NCBI GenBank assembly: GCA_019240125.1
Contig: JAFAYW010000107.1
Location: 62,001-126,000, forward strand
From: Alphaproteobacteria bacterium
GTDB lineage: Bacteria; Pseudomonadota; Alphaproteobacteria; ATCC43930; CGMCC-115725
Direction of reading: 5' to 3'
Length of the DNA: 64,000 nucleotides
The translations under genes were made by a program, and so were the position numbers. This document shows positions 45,964-55,461 of the stretch, piece after piece (position 1 is the stretch's first letter; each line of letters starts with the position of its first letter). The notes under the pieces were generated by a model that worked only from the letters and a program-made list of their open reading frames with translations, searched no databases and was not told the DNA's origin.

Positions 45964-47016
45964 ATGATGCGCTCGGAACGGACCACGCTCACCGAATTTC
46001 TGATCGCCGAGCGGCGACGCTTTCCGCACGCGACCGGCGAACTCAACGCGCTTATACTCGAAGTGTCACTTGCCTGTAAGGCAATTGCGTCACGAGTCGA
46101 GTATGGTGAACTGGTTGACCGGATGGCGCCCGGTTCAGCAGACAAGCCGCGACGCAGCCTGCCCGCGATAACGCACGATCTCTTTGTCGAGGCGACCGAA
46201 TGGGGCGGTCACGTCGCCGGGATGGTTTCACGCGAACAGAGTATCCCGATCGCTACCGCGGGAGGTGGACCGCCCGGCAATTATCTGCTGATTTTCGACG
46301 CGCTGGATGGGTCGTCGAATTGCGACGTCAACGCGACACTCGGGAGCCTGTTCTCGATCCTGCGGATGCCGACACCCGGCGACTTCGCCAGCACCGAGGA
46401 TTATCTGCAACCAGGCGACAGGCAGGTCTGCGCGGGTTACGCGATTTACGGCCCGGCGACGATGCTGGTGCTGTCGGTCGGCACCGGTGTGCACGGCTTC
46501 ACTCTCGAACCGCGGCTCGGTGAATTCATCCTTACCCATTCCGGCATGCGCATCGCCGGCGCAACAGACGAATTCGCCATCGACACGTCGAACAGCCGGT
46601 TCTGGGAGCCCGCGGTGAAGCGGTATGTCGACGAGTGCGTGGCGGGCGCTAACGGGCCGCGCGGCAGGGATTTCGCGATGCGCTGGGTTGCCTCACTGGT
46701 GGCCGAAACGCATCGCATCCTGATCCGCGGCGGCGTCTTCCTCGACCCTCGTGCCGACCCCGCGCTTTCGGGCTTGCGGCTGTTGCACGAGGCCAATCCG
46801 GTGGCGTTCCTGGTGCATCAGGCCGGCGGGGCGGCCACCACCGGGCGTCAGCGGGTGCTCGACATCGTGCCGGACGAACTCGATCAGCGTGTCGGTCTGA
46901 TCTTTGGGGCGAGCGATGAGATCGAACGCATCGAGGCCTATCATCGGAGCTTTCATCCACGCGATTACGACGCGCCGCTATTCGGCATGCGCGGCCTTTT
47001 CCGCGATCCGCGGTGA
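45964..47016 (+). CDS. cbbF: Fructose-1,6-bisphosphatase class I
   Basis: The ATG at 45964 (a second follows at 45967) gives 350 residues. The metal-binding motif 'LLIFDALDGSSNCDVNATLG' replaces the common DPIDGSSN with DALDGSSN. The rest includes 'GYAIYGPATMLVLSVGTGVH' and 'RILIRGGVFLDPRADPALS'. In the Calvin cycle it hydrolyses fructose- and possibly sedoheptulose-bisphosphate. Codons upstream to 45850 are open but belong to the end of cbbY. Confidence 0.94.
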   Translation: MMRSERTTLTEFLIAERRRFPHATGELNALILEVSLACKAIASRVEYGELVDRMAPGSADKPRRSLPAITHDLFVEATEWGGHVAGMVSREQSIPIATAGGGPPGNYLLIFDALDGSSNCDVNATLGSLFSILRMPTPGDFASTEDYLQPGDRQVCAGYAIYGPATMLVLSVGTGVHGFTLEPRLGEFILTHSGMRIAGATDEFAIDTSNSRFWEPAVKRYVDECVAGANGPRGRDFAMRWVASLVAETHRILIRGGVFLDPRADPALSGLRLLHEANPVAFLVHQAGGAATTGRQRVLDIVPDELDQRVGLIFGASDEIERIEAYHRSFHPRDYDAPLFGMRGLFRDPR

Positions 47017-47025
47017 GGGGCATCG

Positions 47026-47901
47026 ATGTCGGTAAAGCACCCGATCATCGCGATCACCGGTTCGTCGGGGGCCGGCACGACATCCGTGATGCGCACCTTC
47101 GAGCAGATCTTCCGGCGCGAGAACATCAAGGCCGCCTTTGTCGAGGGTGACAGCTTTCATCGCTACGACCGGCTCGACATGCAGCGCAAGATGGCCGAGG
47201 CGCACGAACGCGGCAATCACATGTTCAGTCACTTCGGTCCGGAAGCAAACCTGTTCGCTGAACTTGAAGCGCTGTTCCGGCAATACGGGGTGGACGGCAG
47301 CGGCCTCTACCGCAGATACTTGCATGACGGTGACGACCCCGCGCCCTACAGCCAGGCGGCGGGGACCTTTACCCCTTGGGAGAAGCTCCCGGTGGACACC
47401 GATCTGCTGTTCTACGAGGGGCTGCATGGAGCGGTGGCGGATGGCGACGTCGATGTCGCCCGCCATGTCGACCTGCTGATCGGCGTGGTCCCGGTGATCA
47501 ATCTCGAATGGATCCAGAAGCTGCATCGCGACAAGGCGACACGCGGCTACTCCACAGAGGCGGTGACTGACACTATTCTGCGGCGAATGCCCGACTACGT
47601 TGAATATATCTGTCCGCAATTCTCGCGCACGCACATCAATTTTCAGCGGGTGCCGGTGGTCGACACCTCAAACCCGTTCATCGCGCGTCACATTCCGGCG
47701 CCGGACGAGAGCATGCTGGTAATCCGTTTTGCACACCCGGACGGCATCGACTTTCCCTACCTGTTGTCGATGCTGCACGATTCATTCATGTCGCGCTCGA
47801 ACACGATCGTTTGCCCGGGCGGCAAGATGGACTTGGCGATGCAATTGATCTTTACGCCAATGATCTGGCGGCTGATCGAACGGCGCCGACGGTCGCTGTA
47901 G
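47026..47901 (+). CDS. cbbP: Phosphoribulokinase
   Basis: A 291-residue proteobacterial-type kinase beginning 'MSVKHPIIAITGSSGAGTTS' with the P-loop GSSGAGTTS, then 'VEGDSFHRYDRLDMQRKMAE' and 'YEGLHGAVADGDVDVARHVD'. It makes ribulose-1,5-bisphosphate from ribulose-5-phosphate with ATP. It follows cbbF by 9 bp. Confidence 0.97.
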   Translation: MSVKHPIIAITGSSGAGTTSVMRTFEQIFRRENIKAAFVEGDSFHRYDRLDMQRKMAEAHERGNHMFSHFGPEANLFAELEALFRQYGVDGSGLYRRYLHDGDDPAPYSQAAGTFTPWEKLPVDTDLLFYEGLHGAVADGDVDVARHVDLLIGVVPVINLEWIQKLHRDKATRGYSTEAVTDTILRRMPDYVEYICPQFSRTHINFQRVPVVDTSNPFIARHIPAPDESMLVIRFAHPDGIDFPYLLSMLHDSFMSRSNTIVCPGGKMDLAMQLIFTPMIWRLIERRRRSL

Positions 47902-47934
47902 CGACACTACACATTTTTGGGAGGAGGACCGGCG

Positions 47935-49545
47935 ATGACGGAAGCCATTCGCGTGCCCAAAGGAGTCGAGATTTGCGGTGCCGCGGCGCCGGAGCAGGAA
48001 CGGGTGCTGACCACCGCCGCGCTTGTCTTTCTCGCCGCATTGGAGCGCGAGTTCCGTCCGGTATTGCACCGCCTGATGGTGCATCGCGAAACCATCCGCG
48101 AGCGTCTCGCAGCGGGCTGGAAGCCCGAATTCCTGACCGAAACCCAGGCGATCCGCGACGCCGACTGGCGGGTCGCGCCGATCCCCCGCGATATTCAGGA
48201 TCGCCGCACCGAGATCACCGGCCCTGTGGACCGCAAGATGGTGATCAACGCGCTGAATTCGGGGGCCAGCGTCTACATGGCCGATTTCGAAGACGCGAGC
48301 ACGCCGACATGGGCGAATCTGATCGATGGACAGGCCAATCTGATCGACGCGGTGCGCCGCACCATCACTTTCGATGACCCCGATACCGGGCGTCACTACC
48401 GGCTGAACGATCGTACGGCCGTTCTGTTCGTCCGGCCGCGCGGCTGGCACCTGCCGGAACACCATCTTCTGGTTGATGGCGAGCCGATGTCGGGGGCGCT
48501 GTTCGATTTCGGCCTGTTCTTTTTCCACAACGCCGCCGAGCTGGTCGCGACCGGCACCGCTCCCTATTTCTACCTGCCGAAGATCGAGAACCATCTCGAA
48601 GCGCGATTGTGGAACGAGGTTTTTGTGCACGCGCAAGCCGCCCTCGATCTGCCGAACGGCACGGTACGGGCGACGGTGCTGATCGAGACGATCCTCGCAG
48701 CCTTCGAGATGGACGAGATCCTCTGGGAGCTGCGCGACCATTCGGCCGGGCTCAATTGTGGCCGATGGGATTACATCTTCAGCTTCATCAAGAAATTCGC
48801 CGAGGATCCCGGAGCGGTCATGCCCGATCGCGCACAGGTGACGATGACCAGCCACTTCCTGCGCAGCTACAGCCAGCTGCTGATCAAGACGTGTCACCGG
48901 CGGGAAGTGCATGCGATGGGCGGTATGGCGGCGCAAATCCCCATTCGCGACGATAGTGCCGCCAATGCGGAAGCGATGGAGAAGGTGCAAGCCGACAAGC
49001 GGCGCGAGGCGACCGATGGACATGACGGAACCTGGGTGGCGCATCCAGGCCTTATCGCCATCGCCAAGGAAATCTTCGACAGCGAAATGCCGCGCCCCAA
49101 CCAGATCGAGCGCAAGCGCCAGGATGTGCAGGTCTCAGCCAGCGACCTTGTGAATGTACCGAGCGGTACAATCACCGAGAGCGGGTTGCGGCAGAACGTC
49201 AATGTCGGGCTCGGCTATATCGAGGCATGGCTGCGCGGCATCGGCTGCGTGCCGCTCTATAACCTGATGGAGGATGCCGCAACCGCGGAAATCTGCCGCG
49301 CCCAGTTGTGGCAGTGGATGCGCCACGGCGCATCGCTCTCCGATGGACGCCTGATTGACGCTGAATTGTGCCGCGGCGTGCTGCGCGAGGAACTCAACAA
49401 ATTGCAGCGCGCGGCGGCTGAGGCCGGTCGCGAGGCTCGTTATGAAGATGCCGCGCGGCTCTTTGTCGAGCTGGTCGAAGCACCTGTTTTCCCCGAGTTC
49501 TTGACGGTTCCGGCTTACAAGATATTGACCGCGGAAGGGCGCTAG
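47935..49545 (+). CDS. aceB: Malate synthase A
   Basis: A 536-residue enzyme starting at an ATG after GGGAGGAGG. Conserved parts are 'MVINALNSGASVYMADFEDA', 'RPRGWHLPEHHLLVDGEPM', 'PYFYLPKIENHLEARLWNEV', 'VLIETILAAFEMDEILWELR' and 'AMGGMAAQIPIRDD'. It condenses glyoxylate with acetyl-CoA to malate. It lies only 33 bp after cbbP in the same direction and no isocitrate lyase is nearby, which suggests glyoxylate from RuBisCO oxygenation as one source. Confidence 0.95.
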   Translation: MTEAIRVPKGVEICGAAAPEQERVLTTAALVFLAALEREFRPVLHRLMVHRETIRERLAAGWKPEFLTETQAIRDADWRVAPIPRDIQDRRTEITGPVDRKMVINALNSGASVYMADFEDASTPTWANLIDGQANLIDAVRRTITFDDPDTGRHYRLNDRTAVLFVRPRGWHLPEHHLLVDGEPMSGALFDFGLFFFHNAAELVATGTAPYFYLPKIENHLEARLWNEVFVHAQAALDLPNGTVRATVLIETILAAFEMDEILWELRDHSAGLNCGRWDYIFSFIKKFAEDPGAVMPDRAQVTMTSHFLRSYSQLLIKTCHRREVHAMGGMAAQIPIRDDSAANAEAMEKVQADKRREATDGHDGTWVAHPGLIAIAKEIFDSEMPRPNQIERKRQDVQVSASDLVNVPSGTITESGLRQNVNVGLGYIEAWLRGIGCVPLYNLMEDAATAEICRAQLWQWMRHGASLSDGRLIDAELCRGVLREELNKLQRAAAEAGREARYEDAARLFVELVEAPVFPEFLTVPAYKILTAEGR

Positions 49546-49670
49546 AACGGTCGTCACTCGCGCGGGGCCGCAGGGCAGTCCAGGCATCTCGCTAAAGTGA
49601 AATCGCCGGGTTCGGGGAACGGGGGTGTAAGGAAAGCGTTACGCAGGGGTTCTCATCCGGCGAGGATTGC

Positions 49671-51239
49671 ATGGGTCGCTGTTTCGCACGTCACGCGATG
49701 CCCCTGAAGCGTACCGGTGCGCTTCTCTCGCTTATGCTGCTGACTGCCGCGGCGCTTTACACTGGCGTCGCTCACGCGGCTCAGGATCCGGCTCTTGTCA
49801 AGAAGGGAGAATACCTCGCACGCGCCGGTGATTGCTACGCCTGCCACACCATGCCCGGCGGCAAGCCATTCGCCGGTGGCTCGACGATGAACACGCCGTT
49901 CGGGTCGATCTCGGTGCCGAATATCACCCCGGACGAGCAAACCGGCATCGGCAACTGGACTGACGACGAGTTCTATCGCGCGATGCATGAAGGCGTGCGC
50001 AAGGATGGCGCCTACCTTTACCCGGTCTTCCCATTCCCCTGGTACACCAAGGTTAGCCGCGATGACGTGATGGCGATCAAGGCCTACCTGTTTTCGTTGC
50101 CGCCGGAGAATGCGCCGCGCAAGCCTATCGGGTTGCGCTTTCCCTACAACATCCGCGACACGCTGGGCGCGTGGCGCACCTTGTTTTTCAAGGCCAACGA
50201 CTTCAAGCCCGACCCCAAGGCAGATTCGCGGGTGAATCGCGGCGCCTATCTGGTTGAGGGGTTGGGCCATTGCGGCGAGTGCCATAACCGCCACAACGTT
50301 CGCGGCGCCTCGCAATGGAGCGGCCAGCTGGAGGGCGGCGAGATCGAGGGCTGGTATGCGCCCAACCTCACCTCCGACGGCAAAACCGGTATCGGCAATT
50401 GGAGCGAGGATGATCTCGCGACATTCCTGAAGACGGGTACCGCGCCTGGCAAGGGGGTTGTGCTCGGACCCATGGCGGAAACGGTCAATGACAGCCTGCG
50501 CTATCTGACCGATGACGATCTGCACGCCATCGCGGCTTATCTGAAATCGGTGCCGGCGCATGAGACCGGCAAAAGCGGCAAGCTGTCAGAATTTACCGGC
50601 CAACGGCCGCCGGGCAGCCAAGCCTACCTGTCCAACTGCGCCTATTGTCACCAATCCGACGGCAAGGGCATCGGCGGCGAGGTGCCCGCGCTCGCCAGCA
50701 ATGGCGCGGTGGCGTCGCAGGGGCCGCAGAATGTATTGCGCATCGTGCTTGGCGGACTGCCGGCGACGCACGGGTTTGCGCCGATGCCGGCGATGGGCGC
50801 CTCGATGACCGATCAGGAGGTCGCCGACGTCGTTGATTATGTCCGCAATAGCTGGGGTAATGCCGCCGCGACGGCAACTGGTGGCGGCCTGGTTCACGAT
50901 GAGCGGGCCGCGACGCACACCCTGATGGCGGGCGATCCGGCGGGTGGATGTCCCGCATCCACCGACCCCCAACTGACAAAACTGCTGGATGCTGGCGGCG
51001 CAGCCGAGCTCAAATCGGTAAAGCAGTCTGATCTCCTGCAGGTGATCGACGATCTCGTCGGCAAACTGAAACAGGCCGAGCCGTCGCTGAGCAGCGACGC
51101 GGTTGTCAACGAGCTGACACAGGCCTATTGCCCCGTGGTCACGGCGGATGCCGAGCTGACCCCGGCGGAACGGGCCAGGCGTATCGGCAATTTCGCGGTT
51201 CTGGTTTATGGCCAGACCAAATCCGCCGAATTTCAATAG
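49671..51239 (+). CDS. Tri-haem cytochrome c, alcohol/sugar dehydrogenase subunit type
   Basis: A 522-residue precursor with a signal peptide ending near 'VAHAAQDP' and three haem c sites: 'GDCYACHTMPGG', 'GHCGECHNRHNV' and 'SNCAYCHQSDGK'. This spacing and flanking sequence ('YLARAGDCYACHT', 'PNITPDEQTGIGNW') fit the membrane-linked cytochrome subunit of acetic-acid-bacterium-type alcohol or gluconate dehydrogenases. The last about 110 residues are an extra tail with two cysteines. No catalytic dehydrogenase subunit is next to it, so its partner is unknown. A second possible start is 49698. Confidence 0.88.
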   Translation: MGRCFARHAMPLKRTGALLSLMLLTAAALYTGVAHAAQDPALVKKGEYLARAGDCYACHTMPGGKPFAGGSTMNTPFGSISVPNITPDEQTGIGNWTDDEFYRAMHEGVRKDGAYLYPVFPFPWYTKVSRDDVMAIKAYLFSLPPENAPRKPIGLRFPYNIRDTLGAWRTLFFKANDFKPDPKADSRVNRGAYLVEGLGHCGECHNRHNVRGASQWSGQLEGGEIEGWYAPNLTSDGKTGIGNWSEDDLATFLKTGTAPGKGVVLGPMAETVNDSLRYLTDDDLHAIAAYLKSVPAHETGKSGKLSEFTGQRPPGSQAYLSNCAYCHQSDGKGIGGEVPALASNGAVASQGPQNVLRIVLGGLPATHGFAPMPAMGASMTDQEVADVVDYVRNSWGNAAATATGGGLVHDERAATHTLMAGDPAGGCPASTDPQLTKLLDAGGAAELKSVKQSDLLQVIDDLVGKLKQAEPSLSSDAVVNELTQAYCPVVTADAELTPAERARRIGNFAVLVYGQTKSAEFQ

Positions 51240-51277
51240 CCGATCTCGATCGCCGCCAAGCGTCTGCCCCCAACTGT

Positions 51278-52177
51278 ATGGATAACGCACCGGCCGACGA
51301 CAAGGCGGCGAGCGATCAAGCCGGCGGCGAGTCGCCGCATTTAGGCGAGGCCGAGCGCGAGCAGGCCGCCGCTCACGCCGCCCCGAAAGCGCTCGTCATC
51401 CACGAAGTCGTGCGCGAGGAGGGCGAAGCCGAGCTGAAGCGAGCCCCGGGCGCCTTGTTCTGGTCCGGACTGGCGGCGGGTCTGTCGATGGGCTTTTCGC
51501 TGCTTACCTTGGCCTTTCTGCAATCAAAGCTGCCCGATGCCCCATGGCGCGCCCTTCTCGCAAGCCCCGGCTACAGCGTCGGGTTTGTCATCACGATTCT
51601 CGGCAAGCAGCAGCTATTTACCGAGTCGACCCTGACAGCCGTGCTGCCGCTACTGGTGCGCCGTAACCGCGAGACGCTGGTTGCCGTCATTCGGATGTGG
51701 GCGATCGTTCTGGCGGCCAACCTGTTCGGTACGATCCTGATCGCCGGCTTGTTCTCCTGGCCCGGCTTGTTCGATGGCCCGACCCAAGCCGCGATGAGCG
51801 AAATCGCCAAGGGGATCGTGTCGGAACCGCTCGTCCCAACGATCCTCAAGGCGATGCTCGCCGGATGGCTGATCGCACTGATGGTGTGGGTTCTTCCCGG
51901 GGCTCAGGCGATGCGGCTTCTCGTAATCATGCTGCTGACCTATGTCGTCGCGCTTGGCCGCTTCCCGCACATCGTCGCCGGTTCCGCCGATGCCGCTTAT
52001 GCGGTGTTTATCGGTCAGGCCGGGATCGGCGATTATGTTTTTCATTTTCTGCTGCCGACCCTGTTCGGCAACACGCTCGGCGGTGTCGCGCTCGCCGCTA
52101 TTCTCAATCACGCGCCGATCGCGGGTGAGTTGCGCCCGGACGTCGAGCACCGTGAAGAAGAGCCGGATGCAGGTTAA
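51278..52177 (+). CDS. Formate/nitrite transporter (FNT) family membrane protein
   Basis: A 299-residue protein. The first 50 residues are hydrophilic and acidic, then come about six hydrophobic segments with the FNT pattern ('LFWSGLAAGLSMGFSLL', 'GYSVGFVITILGKQQLFTES', 'WAIVLAANLFGTILIAGLF', 'LPTLFGNTLGGVALAAILNH'). It resembles the YfdC-like branch with a long N-terminus. FNT channels pass small anions such as formate, nitrite or hydrosulfide. Its ion is not predictable. Its TAA overlaps the stop of the convergent small gene. Confidence 0.85.
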   Translation: MDNAPADDKAASDQAGGESPHLGEAEREQAAAHAAPKALVIHEVVREEGEAELKRAPGALFWSGLAAGLSMGFSLLTLAFLQSKLPDAPWRALLASPGYSVGFVITILGKQQLFTESTLTAVLPLLVRRNRETLVAVIRMWAIVLAANLFGTILIAGLFSWPGLFDGPTQAAMSEIAKGIVSEPLVPTILKAMLAGWLIALMVWVLPGAQAMRLLVIMLLTYVVALGRFPHIVAGSADAAYAVFIGQAGIGDYVFHFLLPTLFGNTLGGVALAAILNHAPIAGELRPDVEHREEEPDAG

Positions 52178-52446
52178 GCGCCGTTTTTCCATCGCAGCAG
52201 CAGGTCGCCGAGATGGGCCGCCAGCGCCGCGGCGAGTGGAATGGCGATCCACTCCCAATTCTCCGCGGTAAGCGCCGCGCGTAAGGCCAACAACAGGCCG
52301 CCGCCGGCGGCGAAATTGACCAACATCGGTAACGGGGCGATACCGCCGCCGGTTCGGACGCGCCAAGCGAGGATGACGCACGCCTCGAGCGCCATCGCCA
52401 ATAAAGCGACATCGACAATGCGTCCGGTCGAAATCAGCGCTTCCAC
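52174..52446 (-). CDS. Small membrane protein of unknown function
   Basis: A 90-residue protein with three hydrophobic segments ('ISTGRIVDVALLAMALEACV', 'PLPMLVNFAAGGGLLLALRA', 'WIAIPLAAALAAHLGDLLLR') and a short Lys/Asn end. It is clearly protein-like. It is convergent with the FNT gene, and a single TTAA (52174-52177) supplies both stop codons. I do not recognise a named family. Confidence 0.7.
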   Translation of the reverse strand: MEALISTGRIVDVALLAMALEACVILAWRVRTGGGIAPLPMLVNFAAGGGLLLALRAALTAENWEWIAIPLAAALAAHLGDLLLRWKNGA

Positions 52447-52489
52447 GACAACTCGCGGCCATTATGACGTGCCGGAGCGGCCGGCTTCG

Positions 52490-52532
52490 TGTAAACTAAT
52501 ATAGACAGATGCACTGTAAGAGACACGTTGCA
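52490..52532. promoter_or_regulatory. Tandem PpsR/CrtJ operators upstream of bchI
   Basis: The first site is an exact TGT-N12-ACA (TGT 52490-52492, ACA 52505-52507). Seven bases later a second, TGT-N12-GCA (52515-52532), misses one base. Paired sites 7-8 bp apart are the usual PpsR/CrtJ arrangement. The bchI start is at 52556. Confidence 0.75.
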
Positions 52533-52555
52533 ATGTTTTGCCAGGCATTCTGACG

Positions 52556-53584
52556 ATGCCCGCCGCGTTTCCGTTTTCCGCGATTGTCGGCCAGGAGGAG
52601 ATGAAGCTGGCGCTGCTGATCGCCGCCGTCGATGCGTCGGTCGGTGGCATCCTGGCGATGGGCGACCGCGGTACCGGCAAATCGACGGCGGTCCGCGCGC
52701 TGGCGGCGTTATTGCCGAAGATCAAGATCGTCGAGGGTTGCCGCTACAGGTGCGATCCGGATACGACCGATGCCGCGTGCGCTGGCGATTGTGGCGCCCA
52801 TTCGGGGCCGGGCCGCAAAAAAGCCTGTCTTGCACCGATCGCGGTCGTCGATCTGCCGCTCGGCGCCACCGAGGATCGGCTGGTCGGGGCGCTCGACATC
52901 GAACGGGCTTTGACCGAAGGGGTGAAGTCTTTCGAGCCGGGGCTGTTGGCGCGCGCCCATCGCGGCTTTCTCTACATCGACGAGGTCAATCTGCTCGAAG
53001 ACCACCTCGTCGATCTGTTGCTCGATGTCGCCGCATCGGGCGAGAACGTCGTCGAGCGCGAGGGGCTCAGCGTCCGGCACCCGGCGCGCTTCGTGCTGAT
53101 CGGCACCGGCAACCCGGAGGAAGGCGACCTGCGGCCTCAATTGCTCGATCGCTTCGGGCTTTGCGTCGATGTGCGGACCCCGGAGGATCTCGCGACGCGG
53201 GTTGAAGTGGTGCGGCGGCGGGATGATTTCGAGCGCGATCCCGCCGCGTTTACCCAGCGCTGGAAACGTAAGGACGACGCCATCCGCCGCCAGGTGCAGA
53301 AGGCGCGTCAGAGACTGGCCGAGGTCAGTGTCGGCGACACAATCCTGGAGCGGATCGTTGCGCTCTGTGCCGCGGTCGGCACCGACGGGTTGCGTGGCGA
53401 GTTGACCCTGGTTCGCGCTTCCCGCGCCGTCGCCAGCCTCGACGGCGATGCCACCGTCGCCGACAAACATGTGCGTCGCGTCGCGGCGGCTGCATTGCGG
53501 CATCGCCTGCGACGCAACCCGCTCGACGATGCCGGCTCCGCCGCCCGGATCGAGCGCGGTGTCGCTGAGATTTTCACGGCGTGA
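52556..53584 (+). CDS. bchI: Magnesium chelatase ATPase subunit I
   Basis: The ATG at 52556 gives 342 residues starting 'MPAAFPFSAIVGQEEMKLAL', the standard BchI opening. Walker A 'MGDRGTGKSTAVRAL', Walker B 'RGFLYIDEVNLLEDHLVDLL' and 'GTGNPEEGDLRPQLLDRFGL' are present. It forms AAA+ hexamers that, with BchD, drive Mg2+ insertion by BchH. It overlaps bchD by 4 bases. Confidence 0.96.
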   Translation: MPAAFPFSAIVGQEEMKLALLIAAVDASVGGILAMGDRGTGKSTAVRALAALLPKIKIVEGCRYRCDPDTTDAACAGDCGAHSGPGRKKACLAPIAVVDLPLGATEDRLVGALDIERALTEGVKSFEPGLLARAHRGFLYIDEVNLLEDHLVDLLLDVAASGENVVEREGLSVRHPARFVLIGTGNPEEGDLRPQLLDRFGLCVDVRTPEDLATRVEVVRRRDDFERDPAAFTQRWKRKDDAIRRQVQKARQRLAEVSVGDTILERIVALCAAVGTDGLRGELTLVRASRAVASLDGDATVADKHVRRVAAAALRHRLRRNPLDDAGSAARIERGVAEIFTA

Positions 53585-55461
53585 CGGAGGCCCGGCCGGC
53601 GCCCCTCGCCACGGAGGCCGCGCTGATCGCGGCGCTGCTGGCGATTGACCTGGCGGGACTTGGCGGCGTTGTGTTGCGCGGGCCCCCCGGCGAGGTCCGC
53701 GATGCCTGGCAAGCCATGCTGCGCGGGATGTTGCCAGAGACGATGCCGGTGCGCCGCCTGCCGCTGCATGTCGATAAGGAGCGGCTGCTCGGAGGCCTCG
53801 ACCTTGCCGCCAGCCTGCATGCCGGGCGCCGGATTGTTCAGGACGGTGTGCTGGCGGAGGCGAATGGCGGCATTCTCGTCGTGGCCATGGCCGAGCGGCT
53901 CGAAGCGCAAACGGCGGCGCATCTCGCGACGGCGCTTGATACGCGCCGCGCGCCGAACCCTGAAGCGCCGATCGACGTTGAGCGTGCCGCGGATTTCGCC
54001 GTTGTGGCGCTCGATGAGGCGGTGGGCGGAGATGATCCCCCATCCGCCGCGCTGCTTGACCGGCTCGCATTCCATCTCGACCTTACCGGGCTTAAACCCG
54101 AGGACGCTCGCGGCGCGCGGAGCCGGGCGGAGATCATCGCAGCCCGAGCCTGCCTGGCGCCGGTAACCGCTGATCGCGCGGCGGCGGACGCGCTTTGCCA
54201 TGCCGCATTGTCGCTCGGGATCGTTTCGCTGCGGCCGCCGATCCTGGCGTTGCGCGCGGCGCGCGCGGCGGCGGCACTGGCCGGCCGGGATGCCGTTGCA
54301 CCCGAGGACCTGATTGTCGCGGCGCGGTTGGTCCTCGCGTGGCGCGCGACGCAGTTGCCGCTGCCGGCAATACCCGACAGCGCCGCCGCAGATGCCGGGC
54401 CCGAATTGGATCACGAACCGGCGCCTGACACAGCGATACAGGATGCGGCGGAAAAGCGTGAGCCGCCGCAGCCTGATCAGCGGGAGCCGTATCCGCAGGA
54501 GCCGGGTCAGCAGCAGCCGGGTCAACAGGAGATCGTGCTCGATGCGGCGCGAGCGGCCATTCCGGCCGGCCTGCTGGCGCGGCTGCGAGCCGAGCCGAGC
54601 CGAGCCGTGCGTGGTTCGGCTGCGCACGGTAAGGCCGGCGGGTTGCGCCGGGCGCAGCGCCACGGTCGCCCGATCGGCGCGCGGCCCGGCGACCCGCGTC
54701 GCGGTGCGCGCCTGCATCTGTTCGCGACTCTGACCGCCGCCATCCCCTGGCAGCCGTTGCGGCGTCACGACCGCACACCGCTCACCAACGGCAACCGCAT
54801 CAATTTCCGGCGCGCCGATTTCCGGGTGGCGCATTTCAAGGATCGGGCCGAAACGGTGACGATTTTCGCGGTCGACGCCTCCGGTTCGGCGGCGCTGCAT
54901 CGGCTCGCCGAGGCGAAAGGCGCGGTCGAGTTGCTGCTCGCCGATTGCTACATCCGGCGCGATCAGGTGGCATTGCTGGCGTTCCGCGGGCGCAGCGCCG
55001 AAATTGTCCTCCCACCGACCCGCTCGTTGGCGCGGGCGCGGCGGTGTCTGTCGGCCCTGCCCGGAGGCGGCGCAACGCCGCTCGCGGCGGCGCTGGATGC
55101 GGCGCAGCGGCTTGTCGAGGAGTCGCAGCGACGCAACCGCAGCGCCGTTCTCGTGTTGTTGACGGATGGACGAGCCAATATTGCACGCGACGGCACCCCA
55201 GACCGCCGCCAGGCGGAAACTGAAGCACTTGAGGCGGCGCGCGCGCTGCGCGCACAGCGGCTCAGGGCGATCCTCATCGACACCTCGCCGCGGCCGCAAG
55301 CCCAGGCGGAGCGGCTAGCCGACGCCATGGGTGCCCTCTATCTGCCGCTCCCGAATGCCGATGCCGCCGCGCTGTCGACAGCCGTGCGCCGTAATGCCGG
55401 CAGTGCCGACGCGCGCGGCTCCGCCGAACGCGGTTCACGATTGCGAAATTTGGGTGGCTGA
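53581..55461 (+). CDS. bchD: Magnesium chelatase subunit D
   Basis: A 626-residue protein from a GTG overlapping bchI. The N-terminal half is AAA-like but lacks a normal P-loop. It is followed by a Pro/Glu/Gln-rich linker (about residues 280-320) and a C-terminal von Willebrand A domain with the MIDAS motif 'AVDASGSAALHRLAEAKGAV' near residue 432 and 'RQRNRSAVLVLLTDGRANIA'-like text. It bridges the BchI ring and BchH. The stop codon falls inside a 12-bp tandem repeat shared with the next gene. Confidence 0.94.
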   Translation: MTEARPAPLATEAALIAALLAIDLAGLGGVVLRGPPGEVRDAWQAMLRGMLPETMPVRRLPLHVDKERLLGGLDLAASLHAGRRIVQDGVLAEANGGILVVAMAERLEAQTAAHLATALDTRRAPNPEAPIDVERAADFAVVALDEAVGGDDPPSAALLDRLAFHLDLTGLKPEDARGARSRAEIIAARACLAPVTADRAAADALCHAALSLGIVSLRPPILALRAARAAAALAGRDAVAPEDLIVAARLVLAWRATQLPLPAIPDSAAADAGPELDHEPAPDTAIQDAAEKREPPQPDQREPYPQEPGQQQPGQQEIVLDAARAAIPAGLLARLRAEPSRAVRGSAAHGKAGGLRRAQRHGRPIGARPGDPRRGARLHLFATLTAAIPWQPLRRHDRTPLTNGNRINFRRADFRVAHFKDRAETVTIFAVDASGSAALHRLAEAKGAVELLLADCYIRRDQVALLAFRGRSAEIVLPPTRSLARARRCLSALPGGGATPLAAALDAAQRLVEESQRRNRSAVLVLLTDGRANIARDGTPDRRQAETEALEAARALRAQRLRAILIDTSPRPQAQAERLADAMGALYLPLPNADAAALSTAVRRNAGSADARGSAERGSRLRNLGG

